Shown here piece after piece: positions 1 to 12,499 of a stretch of 64,000 bases of DNA. The notes beneath the pieces are model-generated. The model ran no database searches and was not told where the DNA came from. It was given only the letters and a program-made list of their open reading frames with translations. The translations under genes were made by a program, and so were the position numbers. The DNA is from Coprinus comatus. Taxonomy: Eukaryota; Basidiomycota; Agaricomycetes; Agaricales; Agaricaceae. Position 1 is the first letter of the stretch, and every line of letters starts with the position of its first letter. The stretch covers positions 39,619 through 103,618 of the forward strand of contig JAWPGT010000078.1 of assembly GCA_034638255.1 (NCBI GenBank), written 5' to 3'.

Positions 1-2094
1 AGTATCACCATGTCTGAAGACAAACTGGCTGGAATTGCAGAATGGCCTATCCCAACATCACAACACGAAGTTAGAAAGTTCTTAGGATTTGCAAACTTCT
101 ACTGAAAATTCATCAAGGACTACGCCAATATCACCTGTCCTCTAAATGACCTTCTACGCAAGTCGGTAGCATTTAAATGGACCCCAGAAGCAGAAGAAGC
201 TTTCAATACTGTTAAAGACATGTTTGCGAATGGATCTATCCTTCCCACTCCCGATCCTCACAAACCTTTCCATGTCGAAACAGATGCTTCTGACTTTGCA
301 ACGGGCGGTGTTCTATGTCAAACTGATGAAAATGGAGTTACAAGACCTTGTGCATTCCATTCTAAATCCCTTGGACCTGCGGAATGCAACTATCCCACTC
401 TGGACAAAGAACTCCTTGTGATCAAACAAGCTTTTGATGACTGGCGCCACTACCTACTAGGATCACCACATATAGTAACTGTGCACAGTGATCATAACAA
501 TCTCCGTTTTTGGCAAGATTCCCAGAAGCTGTCACGTCGTCAAGCTCGCACTTGGGCTGAACTGCAGAAATACAACTTTGTGATAAAACACAAACCAGGA
601 AAAGAGATTCCTGCTGCAGATGCACTCTCTAGACGACCAGATCATAACTTTGACTCTGCTGAAGAAAATGTGGACATTGTGGTTTTACCAAACAAGCTAT
701 TCTTAAACGCCACTTCAACTGAACCTGCCTTAATTGCTCAAGAACCCACTCTGAAGGAGAAACAACGGCTTATAGCACAGCATCATGATCACCATTCCAC
801 AGGCCACCCTGGAATAGATGAAACATTAAGACGAATTCAGTTAATAGTGAAATGGCCTGGTATGCATGATTTCATTACCAACTATGTCAAAGCCTGTCCA
901 CAATGCCAACAATTCAAGATTGATCGGAATCCTGCAAAACCTCCATTCCAACCACTTCCCCCATCCGAATCTATGTGCATTTTTGGCGATATTGCTATGG
1001 ACCTGATCACTGATCTTCCTATTTGCGGAAAATTTGATTCTATATTATCCGTGATAGATCGCAGATTATCGAAGGGGATAATACTCTGTCCAACATCAAA
1101 AACCTGCACTTTTGCTGACATCTCTAAACTCCTGATCGACAATGTCTACAAACGGTTTGGTACCCCCAACACTATTGTCTCAGATCGCGACCCTCATTTT
1201 GCTTCTAAAGCTGCCCAAAGGTTCTTTAAGATGCTCCAGATCGACTGGAAACCCTCTACGGCATACCATCCCCAAACAGATGGTGCAACAGAACGAGCCA
1301 ATTAAGAGATTGAAACATATCTCTCGATCTACTGCAATAACCAACCAAACGACTGGGTCGACGCACTTCCACTTCTCGAATTCAGTTACAACTCCCGTCC
1401 CCATGCCGCCAACAAACGATCACCACTAGAAATTATGACTGGAACAAATCCACCATCCTTCCCCAACGTTATGGAAGAATCTGGTGCACCATCAGTCGAT
1501 GATCATATTCAAAAACTTGATCGTTTCAGACACGAAGCACTGCTAGCCTATCAATCCGCAGCTAAAGTGATATCTTCTCGTGTCAAACACCCTCATTATC
1601 CAACCTATAATGAAGGGGATGAAGTTTATCTAAATGCAAAGAATCTTCCAATCCAATATCAATCATCGAAGATCAAGCCAAAACGTCAAGGTCCCTTCAA
1701 GATCCTAAAACGTAAAGGACCTCTGACTTATCAACTTCTTCTACCACCTTCATGGAAGATCTACAACACGTTTCATGTGGCTCTGTTGAAACCCGCAGTT
1801 CAAAGCGAGATCAACCCAAATAAGCCCTCCTCTGAAACTATCCCTGACTTGATAGATGGAGAAGAACACTGGGAAGTCGAAGCAATCATCAATCACAAAA
1901 GGAGTAGAAACAAGATGAAGTATTTGATCAAATGGAAGGGATTTCCTGACTCAGAGAACACTTGGGAACCAGAAGAGAATGTTTCAGATTCAGCAAAAGA
2001 ACTGTTTGGAGAATACCAGAAGAACCATCGCCTTTCACTTAAAAGAGCCCCTCCAAAGAAGACACTCTCTACCCCCGCTCGCAGATATAAATGA
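1..2094 (+). pseudogene. Gypsy pol: RT end, RNase H, integrase, chromodomain (two stops)
   Basis: This is the C-terminal part of a Gypsy polyprotein that copies element RNA and inserts the cDNA. It reads in one frame from base 1. The thumb/connection motif [11 protein letters not shown] comes first, then an RNase H domain (HVETDASDFATGGVL, DALSRRPD) and an integrase zinc finger (HH...H with CPQC). The DDE core has DLITDLP, SDRDPHF and the TDGATERAN block. A chromodomain ends it (YLIKWKGFPDSENTWEPEENV), which would bind methylated histone and steer insertion. The frame is broken by TGA at 103-105, where FYRKF is expected, and by TAA at 1303-1305, where a Gln is expected. Apart from those stops it is collinear with the family. 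Confidence 0.9.
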
Positions 2095-3479
2095 CCCAAC
2101 AACAAGACTCCACCTCAGGCTCCTCTCCTCTTGAATACTCACCCTCCTCTCACTCATCTTCCACACCGAGCCTAAGCTCCGTCACCAACGATAGATCCCT
2201 CTCACCGTCAACCACACCCCCTCGAACTGCATCCTCAACAGGAACTATCAATACTCCTCTTGCTTTCAATCCAGCTTTTGATCCTAACCAACTTCGACTG
2301 GACGATCCAGAAATTCAAGTTCTTCTTGATACTGCTATCGAGGATATTCCTCCTCACATTCTCAATCGCTTGCACATTGACACTCTTATCAATCGTGGTA
2401 CTTACCCACCTGGAACAACTCTGATCGAAGAACCCCAACTTGCTGCTGCTATTGTCCTGGCCAGGTTCAATGCCATTCCACCTACCATGGATCAAACAGA
2501 GACACCCCTCGCTCACCCCGTACCCCATATTGCAACACCAGACGCAGTCTCTCCCCTCGTTGAATGACCGACCACTGCACCCTCTAGGTCAGATGGTAAC
2601 TCGCCTGAACCAGTATTTGCGACGGAAATTCACCCGAGAAGCGCACCTGCCACCCCCTCCGTTCATAATTCGAGTACATCGGAATGGGGAAATCACTATA
2701 ACTGGAGAAGGGGAGTTGGACATCCAAACATGCTCTCCTACCATGACGAGGGAGAGGCACCATGAGAATTACCAGCTGGATCCAATGCCAAGTTTCTCAC
2801 CCTTCCATATTTCGAGAAACTCTATGAACTCTGGAATGTCTTCACCCACATTGCGTCGACGGCACGAGCAGAACGATATGCTCCGACCTCTGCACCCAGT
2901 CGCCTGGCACAATTATACTTCGTTCAACAGCTCGGGGAGACCGTTACCGAGTACCTCGCCCATGCATCAGAGATCTCAGAAGCCTCTACCTCCACAACCA
3001 ACCCTCCACAACCAGATGACCCAACAGGATCAAATGTTCCTAGAAATGTTGGACGTGAGAACCCCAGCCTCCCAGCTAGCCAGGTTCCTCCTGCCAATCT
3101 CCTTACTGACATCCCCAATACCCATCCAATTTCCCTGGACCATCCATTCGCCAACCTTGGTTCCAGATATCCATATCAATACACCACCCCCGCTCTTTAC
3201 CATCCCCCAAACCGACGAGAGGCCCATGTCCTACGAAATATCTCCAACCCACCATTCGAGTCGTCAAGAGCAGTTCACTACGCATCATCATTAAGGGAAC
3301 TAGCTGACAAGATAATCGGCTCTGTGGATTTTGAACAACGGTTTGGAAGGTTCCCAGTTTACAAGCTGAAGGAGGATATCATGAAGAGAGACATTCCCCT
3401 CATTGTCTACAACCAGTTCACCGACGAAGAAAAGAAGTGTTACGATTATGGTTGTATTGTCTGTGGATTAGTCAGACAC

Positions 3480-3484
3480 ATTGG
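3480..3484. repeat. Target site duplication ATTGG (left)
   Basis: ATTGG directly precedes the left Copia LTR and is repeated at 10123-10127 after the right LTR. A 5-bp duplication is the normal integrase footprint. Confidence 0.95.
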
Positions 3485-3856
3485 TGTTGAAGCGAGCGCG
3501 AATACAAGACATTGGAAATATCAATAAGTATATGCACGAAGTGGTAGTGTATGTTGTAGTGTGCTTGTGAGAGCAAGTAGAAGAGATAGTTAGAGAACTA
3601 AAGAAAGTACAAAGGAGAATGTAGAGTATTTATACTATAATGCGATGGTCTGTGCTACAACTAAAAGGAGTCAGGTGCCTACTACGTGTCAGGTAATTAT
3701 ACATGAAACAAGGAGTCAAATAGGGGTTGAAACACATAGTTGAAACGCTAACTACAACCAATAAGAGCTGCCATATAATGCTGCGAATGATGAAGTGAAA
3801 CGAAAAACAAATGAAAAAGTCACATGACTATCTAATAATAGTCCACATTTTCAACA
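3485..3856 (-). repeat. Copia 3' LTR
   Basis: This 372-bp LTR has TG...CA ends. It matches 9751-10122 except for G versus A at the 14th base (GCGAGCGCG versus GCGAGCACG). Confidence 0.95.
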
Positions 3857-3901
3857 CTCCCCTTTTCGTAAGCATCGTCGACTAATAAGCGCCAATGTCT
3901 A

Positions 3902-6900
3902 CTAGTCCATTTTATTTTTTAAACTGTGCTTGGAAGTGGCAAAGGTTGGGTTGGAAAACACGAGCCCATAATATTCGTTCCTGAAGTTCTCAAATTTAAC
4001 ATGACCAAGGTTCTTTGTGAGAAGATCTGCAGGATTCAATGTGCCAGGAATAAAGTACAATAGAACCTTCTTTTCGGTTAAGCACTGCCGAATGAAGTGG
4101 AATTTGATGTCAATGTGTTTCGACCTTTTCTCAACAGTTGGATTTTGAGCGATGAAAACAGAACCCATATTGTCACCACAGATTTCCATTGGTTCATTAG
4201 ATAAACCAAGTTCCATCATTAACTGACGAATCCACACAGCCTGATGGCAGCTATCTGAAAGCGCCATATATTCGGCCTCAGTGGAAGACAAGGCTACAGT
4301 CTTCTGTGCTTGACTGACCCATGCTACTGGATAGGAGGCTAGAGAAGTAAAATAACCAGTCTGAGAACGACGAGAAGATGGATCACTATCCCAATCCAAA
4401 TCACTGTAAGTGATGAATGATTCACTTTTTCCTCCATCAAGCACCATATGATACTCTTTGGTAGCGAGAAGGTATCGGCAAATATAGAGAGCATGTTTGA
4501 GATGCTCTTTGGAAGGATTGTGTGCATGCTGACTCATTTTTGTCACTGCAAACCCAATGTCTGGGCGAGTTCCAATCATTATGTACAGCAGTGATCCTAT
4601 CACTTGTTGGTAATATGTTCTCCGTGTGGCATTGACCAGAGCAAGATTAGGGACCGGGTGATAGCCTTCTGGCAGTGGAGTTTGCACCGGTTTGTTATCA
4701 CGACCTTGACCATCGATCTTAAATCTTTCAAGGACCTTCTCAAGGTAAGAAGATTGATCCAAGAAAATCTTTTGATTTGCTCGATCACGGCGAATACGCA
4801 TGCCTAGAAACTCTTTGGCTTCACCGGCATCACGGCATTCCCAACGCTTCATAAACTTCCCTTTGAGCTTTTTAAGCAGGGCGGAGTCATTTCCCATAAA
4901 GAGTACGTCATCAACATAGACGACGGCAATGCAGATTTTGCCAGTCTTCTTGTCTCGGTAAATATATACACCGGCATCGGATTCGCATCGACTAAAGCCT
5001 AGGTCTTTCATGGAAGAAGCCATTTCTTTCCACCAGGCTAGTCCAGCTTGTTTAAGGCCGTACAATGCACGTTGTAACCTCCAGACCTTTGTTTCTTTCC
5101 CTTTTTGAATAAATCCCTCTGGTTGTTCCATGTAGATTTCTTCATCCAATTTTCCATACAAGTATGCTGTCTTTACATCGACAGACTCAATATCCCAATC
5201 GTTTAAGGCGGCAAGCCCAAGAAGGATACGAGAGTACTCATAACGTACAACTGGAGAAAATAATTCATCAAAGTCAATACCCTCAACCTGAGAGAAACCT
5301 TTCGCCATGAGATGAGCACGTTTCTGGCCATCTCCTTTGACATTAAACACCCATCGGTTTTTAATAGCTTTCCTCCCCTTAGGGAGATCCACATATTCAT
5401 ATACTTTGCGTTTTTTAAGTGCAACCAGCTCATCATTGCATGCTTCCATCCATTTCTCCTGTTCTTCTGGATCAAGTTTGGATAGATCACGGAATTGAAC
5501 AGGGATTTTTGCAGCATTTGACTGTGCAATTTTGGCCTTGGTCAGCAAAATGTTGATCCATTCTAACCCCCCTTCCCTGGAGAGCCGTTGCATCGTTTCT
5601 TCCTCATCCTCAGGAGGTGCAGCAGGATTGCGTTCCCCTTGAGATTCCATCCAACGACAATAATTTTCAGCATATTGCTCAAGCCGTTGGCGAGCTTCAT
5701 TGTCAGAAAGATTCTGAGGTCTACCACGAGGCATCTTGAACCGGTTTGATGGACCAGGTTCTTCCAAGGAGATCTTATCATAGTCTCTCAAGATCTCGGA
5801 AGGATGTTTCCTCCCGTACACGTTGTCTGGTTTCTCTGGAATTGTCCTTTCTCTGCCAGAATGGCAAGGTGGGTCAATTGAAGGAGTCTCCGGAACTTTG
5901 CGTTTTGGTAACGGACATGTGTTCCTTGGGCATGGAGGACTCGGACTTCTTTCCGGAGTTGGAGAAGGTGTGAGATCATAGTGATCATGATGATCATGGG
6001 AATCTCCATCGAAGCTACCATGATCACTGGTGTGATCACTCCAGTAACTCAACACGTCATCCTCACTTTCAGTTTCAACTTTTGGTTGTCTGGAAGGAGA
6101 TTTCACAGGGGGAGTAGGTGGAGATGGTTTGCTAGGAGGAGTAGGAGGGAGAGAGGGATCGCGAGCAGGTGGTGGAACTGAAGGTCGAGTCGGGTGACTT
6201 GGTGTCTTCAGAGGTACAGCTGGGGGATCTGCTGGGAAATCAACTGAATCTGTATCAGATCCTTTATCTGACATACTATCAAAAAGATCTGCAGGAGGAT
6301 TTGGAGGAGTTCATAGATCTCTACGTTGATCAGTGGCTGTTGATTCGCATTTAGGGAACCAATCTTCCTCGAAGATAGCTGTGTGGCCCGTATATACCAC
6401 ATTACTGCGTTGGTGCCTCATGAATTTTAGGTTTCGACTATCATAACCCAAAAATATCATCGTTTCTGACTTTGCAGCAAGTTTAGACTCGCGCACTGTA
6501 GGAGGCAGGTATATGTAGGCTCCACATCCAAACACATGTAAATGGTTCACATTAGGCATTTTCCCATTCATTACTTCAAATGGAGTTTTGAATTCGAGAC
6601 GTTTCATTGGTGTACGATTGTACAAGTGAACTGCGGTTTCCACTGCAAATTCCCACCAACTCTCTGGTAAACATGCATGAAGTCTCATGGCTTCAGACTT
6701 CTCGTGAATCGTATGATTCAAGCATTCTGCACATCCATTCTGCTCATGGATATGAGGAGCAGTAGTCTCGTGAACAATACCGGTGGACCAGAATAGATCT
6801 CGCAATCTGTCAGACATGTATTCCCCCCCATTATCCGTGCAGACTCGTTTAACGGCTTTACCATGTTGAGTCAGAGTCTGAGCCAAGAATTCTTCGAATA

Positions 6901-9448
6901 CTTTATAAGCATCCAATTTCTGTCTCAAGAATCTAATCCAGGTCATGCTGGAAAAGTCGTCTAAAAATGTTATGATCCATTTAGCACGATGGTAAGATAA
7001 TGTGGGAAATTCAAGAAGATCTGAGTGGATCAACTTGAATGTCTCGGTAGCCTGGGACAATGATGGCGGATGAGCCTTTTCTTGCAGCTTGCCACAAGTG
7101 CAACCATCACATGTCCTTGACTGGCTTGGAATTTTAAACTCGGGGAAATTTACCATGTGTTCCTTAAACTTCCAGAGCACTTGCTTCGACGGATGTCCAA
7201 GTCGATTATGCCAGAGATCATAAATTGACATAGCTCTGGGTAAGGTCAATGACTTCATCTCGTCATCTAACACGATTCTGGAATGAACCATGTGGATGCC
7301 ATTGCCTTTTACCCTCTGTAAAGCCTCTATGTAGAGGGAGCCATCGGGCCGTAGGATCCGTGTGCCTGATAGGGAACCCTCTGAAGTCATGCCGGCCATG
7401 TAAAAAGGTCCGGGTGACATGAGATGTCTGTTTAATCCCTGGATGTAGAATACTGGGTATAGTGAAGTGATAGTTTGCATACCATTCACCATATGCTGGA
7501 TGATTACTCGGCCTTTTCCTCGGATGGTTGTCTGACTGTTGGCAGTTTGGACAGCTCTGTAATCTCCCATCTCAATGTCGACGAAGTCGCTTAAAGTCCC
7601 AGAGAAGTGGTAACTAGCGCCAGAGTCGAGCATCCAGATTGCAATACCTGATTCGTACATTGGGTGATCCTTGCAATTGCTGCAATTACAATTCATTTCC
7701 TTATAATAGACATCATCTTCATATTCCTTGAGCGAAATGAGACCATTAAGGTACTTCAAGGGAATACTAATCGGAACATCATAATGTGAGGTGAGATTCA
7801 TGGCAGAAAATGTACAAACAGCGTCTACAGGAGGAGGATTACATAAGCGGGAACCAATAGTTCGACTCGACAGTCCTGATAGTTCATCAACAGCCCTCTG
7901 CCCTAAAAGCAAGATGCGGGAGAACCCAGAGCAGAGGAGTTTTCTGGATTGCTCCAGAAGACTTGGGCTTCTGCATCCAAGCTGAATGTTCTCAACATTA
8001 GAAGATGATGAATTAGAAACGATTGGTTCTACGTACTTGTACTCTCCATCATCAGTACCATAATCGGAAGGAGACGACATCATTTGATCATACTGTTCAT
8101 CAAGAACAGCAGCAGACTCCACTGCAGACACCTGGTCATGGGGAGGACGCATATGAATTTCATCATCATTGTTGATCGACACTACTGAATGCAGGGGACT
8201 GGGCTCACAGGCAACTGGTTGAGTAAAAATGATGCCATCGATAGCAGGCATGGCAGGGGGAGGTGTTGGCTCCATACCAAGACGCCGTTCATAGGCCTTC
8301 ATGACCTGGGCCTTAGTCCTTTGCAAATGAGTATGTCCCACGAGTTGGTTAGGAATAACCGTAGGAGCTTTATGCTCAACTACTTTCTCAGGAGTTGATT
8401 CGCAGATTTCCTCAATATAAGCACATGTTGATTTTGAATTGGTATTGACAGTAGCTGCAGTAGAAGCAAAGTTGTTGAGGAGGACCACATTCGAAGCCAA
8501 AGCTTGACCACTATTGTCTGAAACATCCGCAGCTTTAGCATTCTTATTTCCACCACGTTTTCCCCTAGACCACTTCTTCTTTTTGTCCTCACCGGTTCCA
8601 CCCTGCTGGGTGTTGCCAGAACCCGATCCAGATCCAGATTGTTGTTGTTGTTGCTGCTGCTGCTGCCCTTGTGGGCGCTGCTGTTGATTCTGGTTCTGAT
8701 TAGGTTGGTGTTGTTTAGGGCCTTTGAAACCCTTAACACCCTGGGAATGAAGAGTGTTGGCCTGACCACAAGAGTCAAGCCATGCGGACTGGATAGCTTC
8801 TGCGACAATTTGTACTGTGAGATTAGAAAACTCAGAACTTCCATATCTCACTAGGAGGGAAGCTCGAGTCGCATTCCATTAATTGGGAATACGAGTCAAC
8901 AGCATTAATGCGCGAAGGAGATTGGGTACTCGGATGGGAGGATTAGCATTCTCGAGACGAGTGAAGTATGATGTAAATTGTGTGATCTCGGTTGCAGGAT
9001 CTGCTGTGCCGGATAACCTAAAACCGTCCGCCTTCGCCCATATTTCGAATGCAGTTCCAGTGTTAAAGGTGCCATAAGTATTGCAAAGATGTTCCCATAG
9101 AGTGAAAGAATATGTGCATCCATGAGACAGCATTTCATCGCTAATCTTTGAATTAACCATGCCTAATGCGTAAGCTTCGGCATTATTAAATCTAGATTGC
9201 TCTTCATCAGTGGTAATCCACTGAGTGCCCGTAGACGCTGCTACTGCTGGAGTATTATCCATGGCAGCTCTACCAGGAATAGTATATTCCTGAGCAATCG
9301 TCTTTGGTCCTTGAGCTTGGATGATTATCTGACCCAAAGAATATCCTTCTTGAATGATCATGTTAGCGCAATTAAGCAGCTTCATAGACCACATCGGATA
9401 ATCTGCAGATCCTTTCAAGACAGGGAGTGATGGAATGAGGGTGGCCAT
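3902..9448 (-). pseudogene. Copia gag-pol polyprotein, two in-frame stops
   Basis: One frame runs from ATG at 9448 (MATLIPSLPVLKGSADYP) to the stop at 3902, about 1849 codons. In order there are: gag; a Gln/Gly-rich linker; protease (WMLDSGASYHF); the GAG-pre-integrase motif (YDLWHNRLGHPSKQVLW); integrase (HSDLLEFP, CTDNGGEY, HEQNGCAE); reverse transcriptase (PKGRKAIKNRWVF, VDVKTAYLYG, YVDD); and RNase H (SSTEAEYMALSD, KHIDIKFHFIR). A TAA at 8879-8881 lies in the gag part (NQWNA expected) and a TGA at 6311-6313 lies between integrase and RT. The frame continues past both, so they are single-base lesions or readthrough sites. All catalytic residues that I can check are present. Confidence 0.92.
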
Positions 9449-9735
9449 GATAAGTGTTGATTGGTAGTGATCTACAATATAACACGAATCAGCCTCATAT
9501 TGTAAGTCGCATTTACGTGTGCCAGCAACAGTTCTATGAGCTTTCCGCCTAACCGAGTATGGTAGGTTGGAGCAAGCGGAACACCACATAGGGAGAGACG
9601 AAATCTCTGAGGACCCATACAGGGACTCAGTCTCTCTAGGTAAGGTTTGCTTTTCCCTATGCCTTCGATGTGGAGCGGCATTAACCACCAATGTAGGTTG
9701 GTTGCTCTCAAACACAGGGAAGTCATACTGGCTAA

Positions 9736-9750
9736 GCGGGGCCCATAACC
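9736..9750 (-). other. Copia primer binding site (half-tRNA, initiator Met)
   Basis: On the minus strand the bases directly after the 5' LTR read GGTTATGGGCCC. This complements the anticodon arm of initiator tRNA-Met. Use of an internal tRNA fragment is the known priming mode of copia itself, so half-tRNA priming is inferred. Confidence 0.75.
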
Positions 9751-10122
9751 TGTTGAAGCGAGCACGAATACAAGACATTGGAAATATCAATAAGTATATG
9801 CACGAAGTGGTAGTGTATGTTGTAGTGTGCTTGTGAGAGCAAGTAGAAGAGATAGTTAGAGAACTAAAGAAAGTACAAAGGAGAATGTAGAGTATTTATA
9901 CTATAATGCGATGGTCTGTGCTACAACTAAAAGGAGTCAGGTGCCTACTACGTGTCAGGTAATTATACATGAAACAAGGAGTCAAATAGGGGTTGAAACA
10001 CATAGTTGAAACGCTAACTACAACCAATAAGAGCTGCCATATAATGCTGCGAATGATGAAGTGAAACGAAAAACAAATGAAAAAGTCACATGACTATCTA
10101 ATAATAGTCCACATTTTCAACA
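9751..10122 (-). repeat. Copia 5' LTR
   Basis: This is the 5' LTR in element orientation. It is 372 bp with TGTTGA/TCAACA ends and should hold the element promoter. Confidence 0.95.
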
Positions 10123-10885
10123 ATTGGATTGTCATGCCCTGACTACCAATGCCGATTCTGCAACACCATGGGACATTATTCCTGGACTTGCAAGAATCGA
10201 CCCACATCCCCAGTCATTGTCTCTCGACTCAACACTCCTGAGCCACTGGAACCAGCCACTCCCATCACACTCACCAGAGCACAAGATCAAATCACTCCGG
10301 AAATCTTTGGTACTCAGAAGGCTCATGGTTTGCAATTCCATTGTGTTGGGCATACATCATCCCTCCTCACTCCTCTTCCTCGATGTCTTGATGAGAACTG
10401 AAACCCCGAATTCACCACCACATATCTGTTGACCACTCATCCCACTTCGGATCGAATTCTGGCTCGCTGAACTCTCGCCCCTCTCACCAACGAATGTCCC
10501 TTTCCTGCCAACCTGGAGAATGATGGAAACTATCGAGGAGATACCACACCATGGGTCAACCCCAGAATGCCACCAAACAGAGTCACCTATCGAGATGAGC
10601 AAGATAACCGCTGAGTAGATGAAATCCGCCACCCCTCTTCCTTCTTACACCGCATCTCGCATACACCACCTCTTTGGGAAGTTCCTACCTCAGCAATACG
10701 TCACCCTCTCCCTGCCAGACCACCCACTCCATTGCCCGCTTACCAATCTCGACCCTCTCGCTATGACAGACATGTCTAAACATGGACTTATTTTTCTTAA
10801 GTACTTTTTCTTTTATTTTTTGTCTGGACTATTACCTTGAACTATTATTTATGAACTATGGACTAGTTCTCTAGAAAGGGGATAA

Positions 10886-11622
10886 TGTTACGGTTTCATA
10901 TTTATCACGACTAATCATTAGAACTAATGATGGACGATAGTGTACTTTCTCTTCATCTGTTTTACATAGCCTTGGACTTGTGTTTCATATAGCCTCAGAC
11001 TAGTACTTTCTACGGACTTCCACTTGTCGTTTCACTTACTGTTTCAGCGGAAGATAGTTTCACTCTCCTGTCTGTCAGGAATGCTCTAGACAGTCCCCAA
11101 GGTCAGTACTTATTGTTGGTTGAGGTTAGAAGAGTTGTGGTTGGATATTCTCTTTGGAGTTCTGGACTTGTAGATTGTTTCCGCTTTCTGTGACATCACA
11201 ATGTCACGTCACACGTTACTGAAGCGTCCTGCAGACACATGAAGACTCTCTAGTCTAATACAAGTGTCTGCAGGTGAGTAGTTAAGAAGTTATTGTATCT
11301 CTCTAGTCTAATACAAGTGTCTGCAGTGTTTGTGTTCTATCTCAGTCATTTCTTATCGGTTTCCTTCCATTCCTTCGTCATCGTGCTCGTCTCGTCGTCC
11401 TCTACGATCCTGCGTTTACACTGTCTCACATGTATCAAGCATAGCCTACAACCTGTACTCATAGTTGTATAAATACATGGACAGCGACAGAGATTAAGCT
11501 TAGCTTAGTACTCGTTGCCTATCTGTTCTACTTGCTATCATCGCTCTGCCTCTGCCTTGTTAGCCCTAGAACTCGGAGTTAGCTCTAACTCTTGCATGAA
11601 CGGCTCACTAGTAAGGAACACC
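10886..11622 (+). repeat. Gypsy 3' LTR (right end approximate)
   Basis: The LTR begins TGTTACGG after the purine tract. It contains a direct repeat (CTCTCTAGTCTAATACAAGT in both copies, near 11246 and 11299) and a TATA-like TATAAATAC near 11468. The right end is placed near AGTAAGGAACA and is uncertain. Confidence 0.6.
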
Positions 11623-11651
11623 TGTGATCTACAGTCTGAGTACTGTGGAGG

Positions 11652-12499
11652 TCATCCCCTGAAAGTAGTCTCAGTCTGAGTAGACATTCTCCTCCTATGA
11701 GCATCTTGAAGAGATCCATTGTAGCATCGTCTATACCGAAATGGAGGTATAGGCAAGATTATAACAGATTTTCCTCCAAGGAAGAGAAACTGGTAGGTGG
11801 GGAGGACTGTGGTACAGACAATAAATCCACCAGATAGAGCAACAAGGAACGTCACTGGAATAGAGGCAAGTGACTTTGATTCCCATTGCAAGACCATGAA
11901 CCCAACGAAGAAGAGACCAAGCACAATCAGTAGGAAGAGTGGTAGCATATTGAGGATGATTAAGACACCCCAGGTCTGGAGACTCTCATGGCATTGATGT
12001 TGCAACAGTAGGTCATCTTTGTTTGATACACCTGTGATGTTCCTACCAAACTCCTGTAGCCACTGTAGGCACAGAATCCCTCCCAGAACCGCAACAAGAC
12101 TGAGTGCAAGGCTGACAGAGTACAGCACATTGATATGCTGGTGATAAATGGAAGGTATTGTTGTTGGGTTGAGATTGATAGAGAGATTTGCTTGTGGGTT
12201 TGATTGATTGATTAGTTGTAGGACGATTGTTTGAAGTAAAAGCACTGTCATCTCTGAGGGATCTCCCTGTATCGTCTTGGCGGCTTCTATGGTAAAAGCT
12301 GTGACAATTGCGGAAAAGAGACCAGCCTTTAAAAGACTATCAGACATGTGTTTTACAATATAGGACTACATACAAAGATTAGAAGATTGTGTAACTCTTC
12401 CTTCCAAATGTCATACGTCTCCTTTGTTAGTTGTTTGGCTTTTTTGTTTAAATATTCCCATCGTTTTGCGTCTGCTTCTTCATCAATAACCTTCAAGTT
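11652..12499 (-). pseudogene. DUF6535 membrane protein, truncated (copy 1)
   Basis: This is a multi-pass membrane protein of the Agaricomycete DUF6535 family; its function is unknown. Exon 12499-12374 (NLKVIDEEADAKRW) is joined across a 47-nt intron to exon 12326-11652, which carries AGLFSAIVTAFTIEAAKTIQ. Membrane segments include VSLALSLVAVLGGILCLQWL, MLPLFLLIVLGLFFVGFMVL and IPVTFLVALSGGFIVCTTVL. It is collinear with the copy at 27117-28731 up to LFLGGKS, then diverges and stops, about 30 bp from the Gypsy LTR. The element probably removed its 3' half. Short upstream exons (FEGIDP near 12580, MPRHRR near 12700) match copy 2. Confidence 0.75.

Larger units (their letters stand above)
3485..10122 (-). 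mobile_element. Complete Ty1/Copia retrotransposon
   Basis: The element is full length at 6638 bp. Two 372-bp LTRs (TGTTGA...TCAACA) differ at a single base, and an ATTGG target duplication flanks it. It reads on the minus strand, so the 5' LTR is at 9751-10122. A primer site follows that LTR, gag-pol spans 9448-3902, and a purine tract (AAAAGGGGAG) lies just before the 3' LTR at 3857-3866. It interrupts the older Gypsy ORF3. Near-identical LTRs mean a recent insertion, although two in-frame stops suggest this copy is not autonomous unless they are read through. Confidence 0.95.
2091..10779 (+). pseudogene. Gypsy downstream ORF3 with two CCHC zinc knuckles, interrupted by Copia
   Basis: The ATG overlaps the pol stop in an ATGA (2091-2094). 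The frame runs to 3484, is broken by the Copia element, and resumes at 10128 to a TAA at 10777-10779. The first part is Ser/Thr/Pro-rich. Next comes a conserved-looking stretch (VDFEQRFGRFPVYKLKED, then MKRDIPLIVYNQF). Two CX2CX4HX4C knuckles follow; the first (CIVCGLVRHIG...) is cut by the Copia and the second is CRFCNTMGHYSWTC. In-frame TGA codons at 2565, 2763, 10399, 10468 and 10612 kill it. A nucleic-acid-binding, Gag-like role is inferred from the knuckles; a Gag-like ORF after pol is atypical. Confidence 0.7.
1..11622 (+). mobile_element. Ty3/Gypsy chromovirus, 5' end outside window, split by a Copia insertion
   Basis: The window opens inside the RT/RNase H part of a Ty3/Gypsy pol. RNase H, integrase and a chromodomain follow, then a downstream zinc-knuckle ORF, a purine tract (GAAAGGGGATAA, just before 10886) and an LTR starting TGTTACGG. 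The Copia element at 3485-10122 splits it. Two pol stops and five ORF3 stops show that the copy is dead. The right boundary near 11622 is approximate because no second LTR is available for comparison. Confidence 0.85.
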
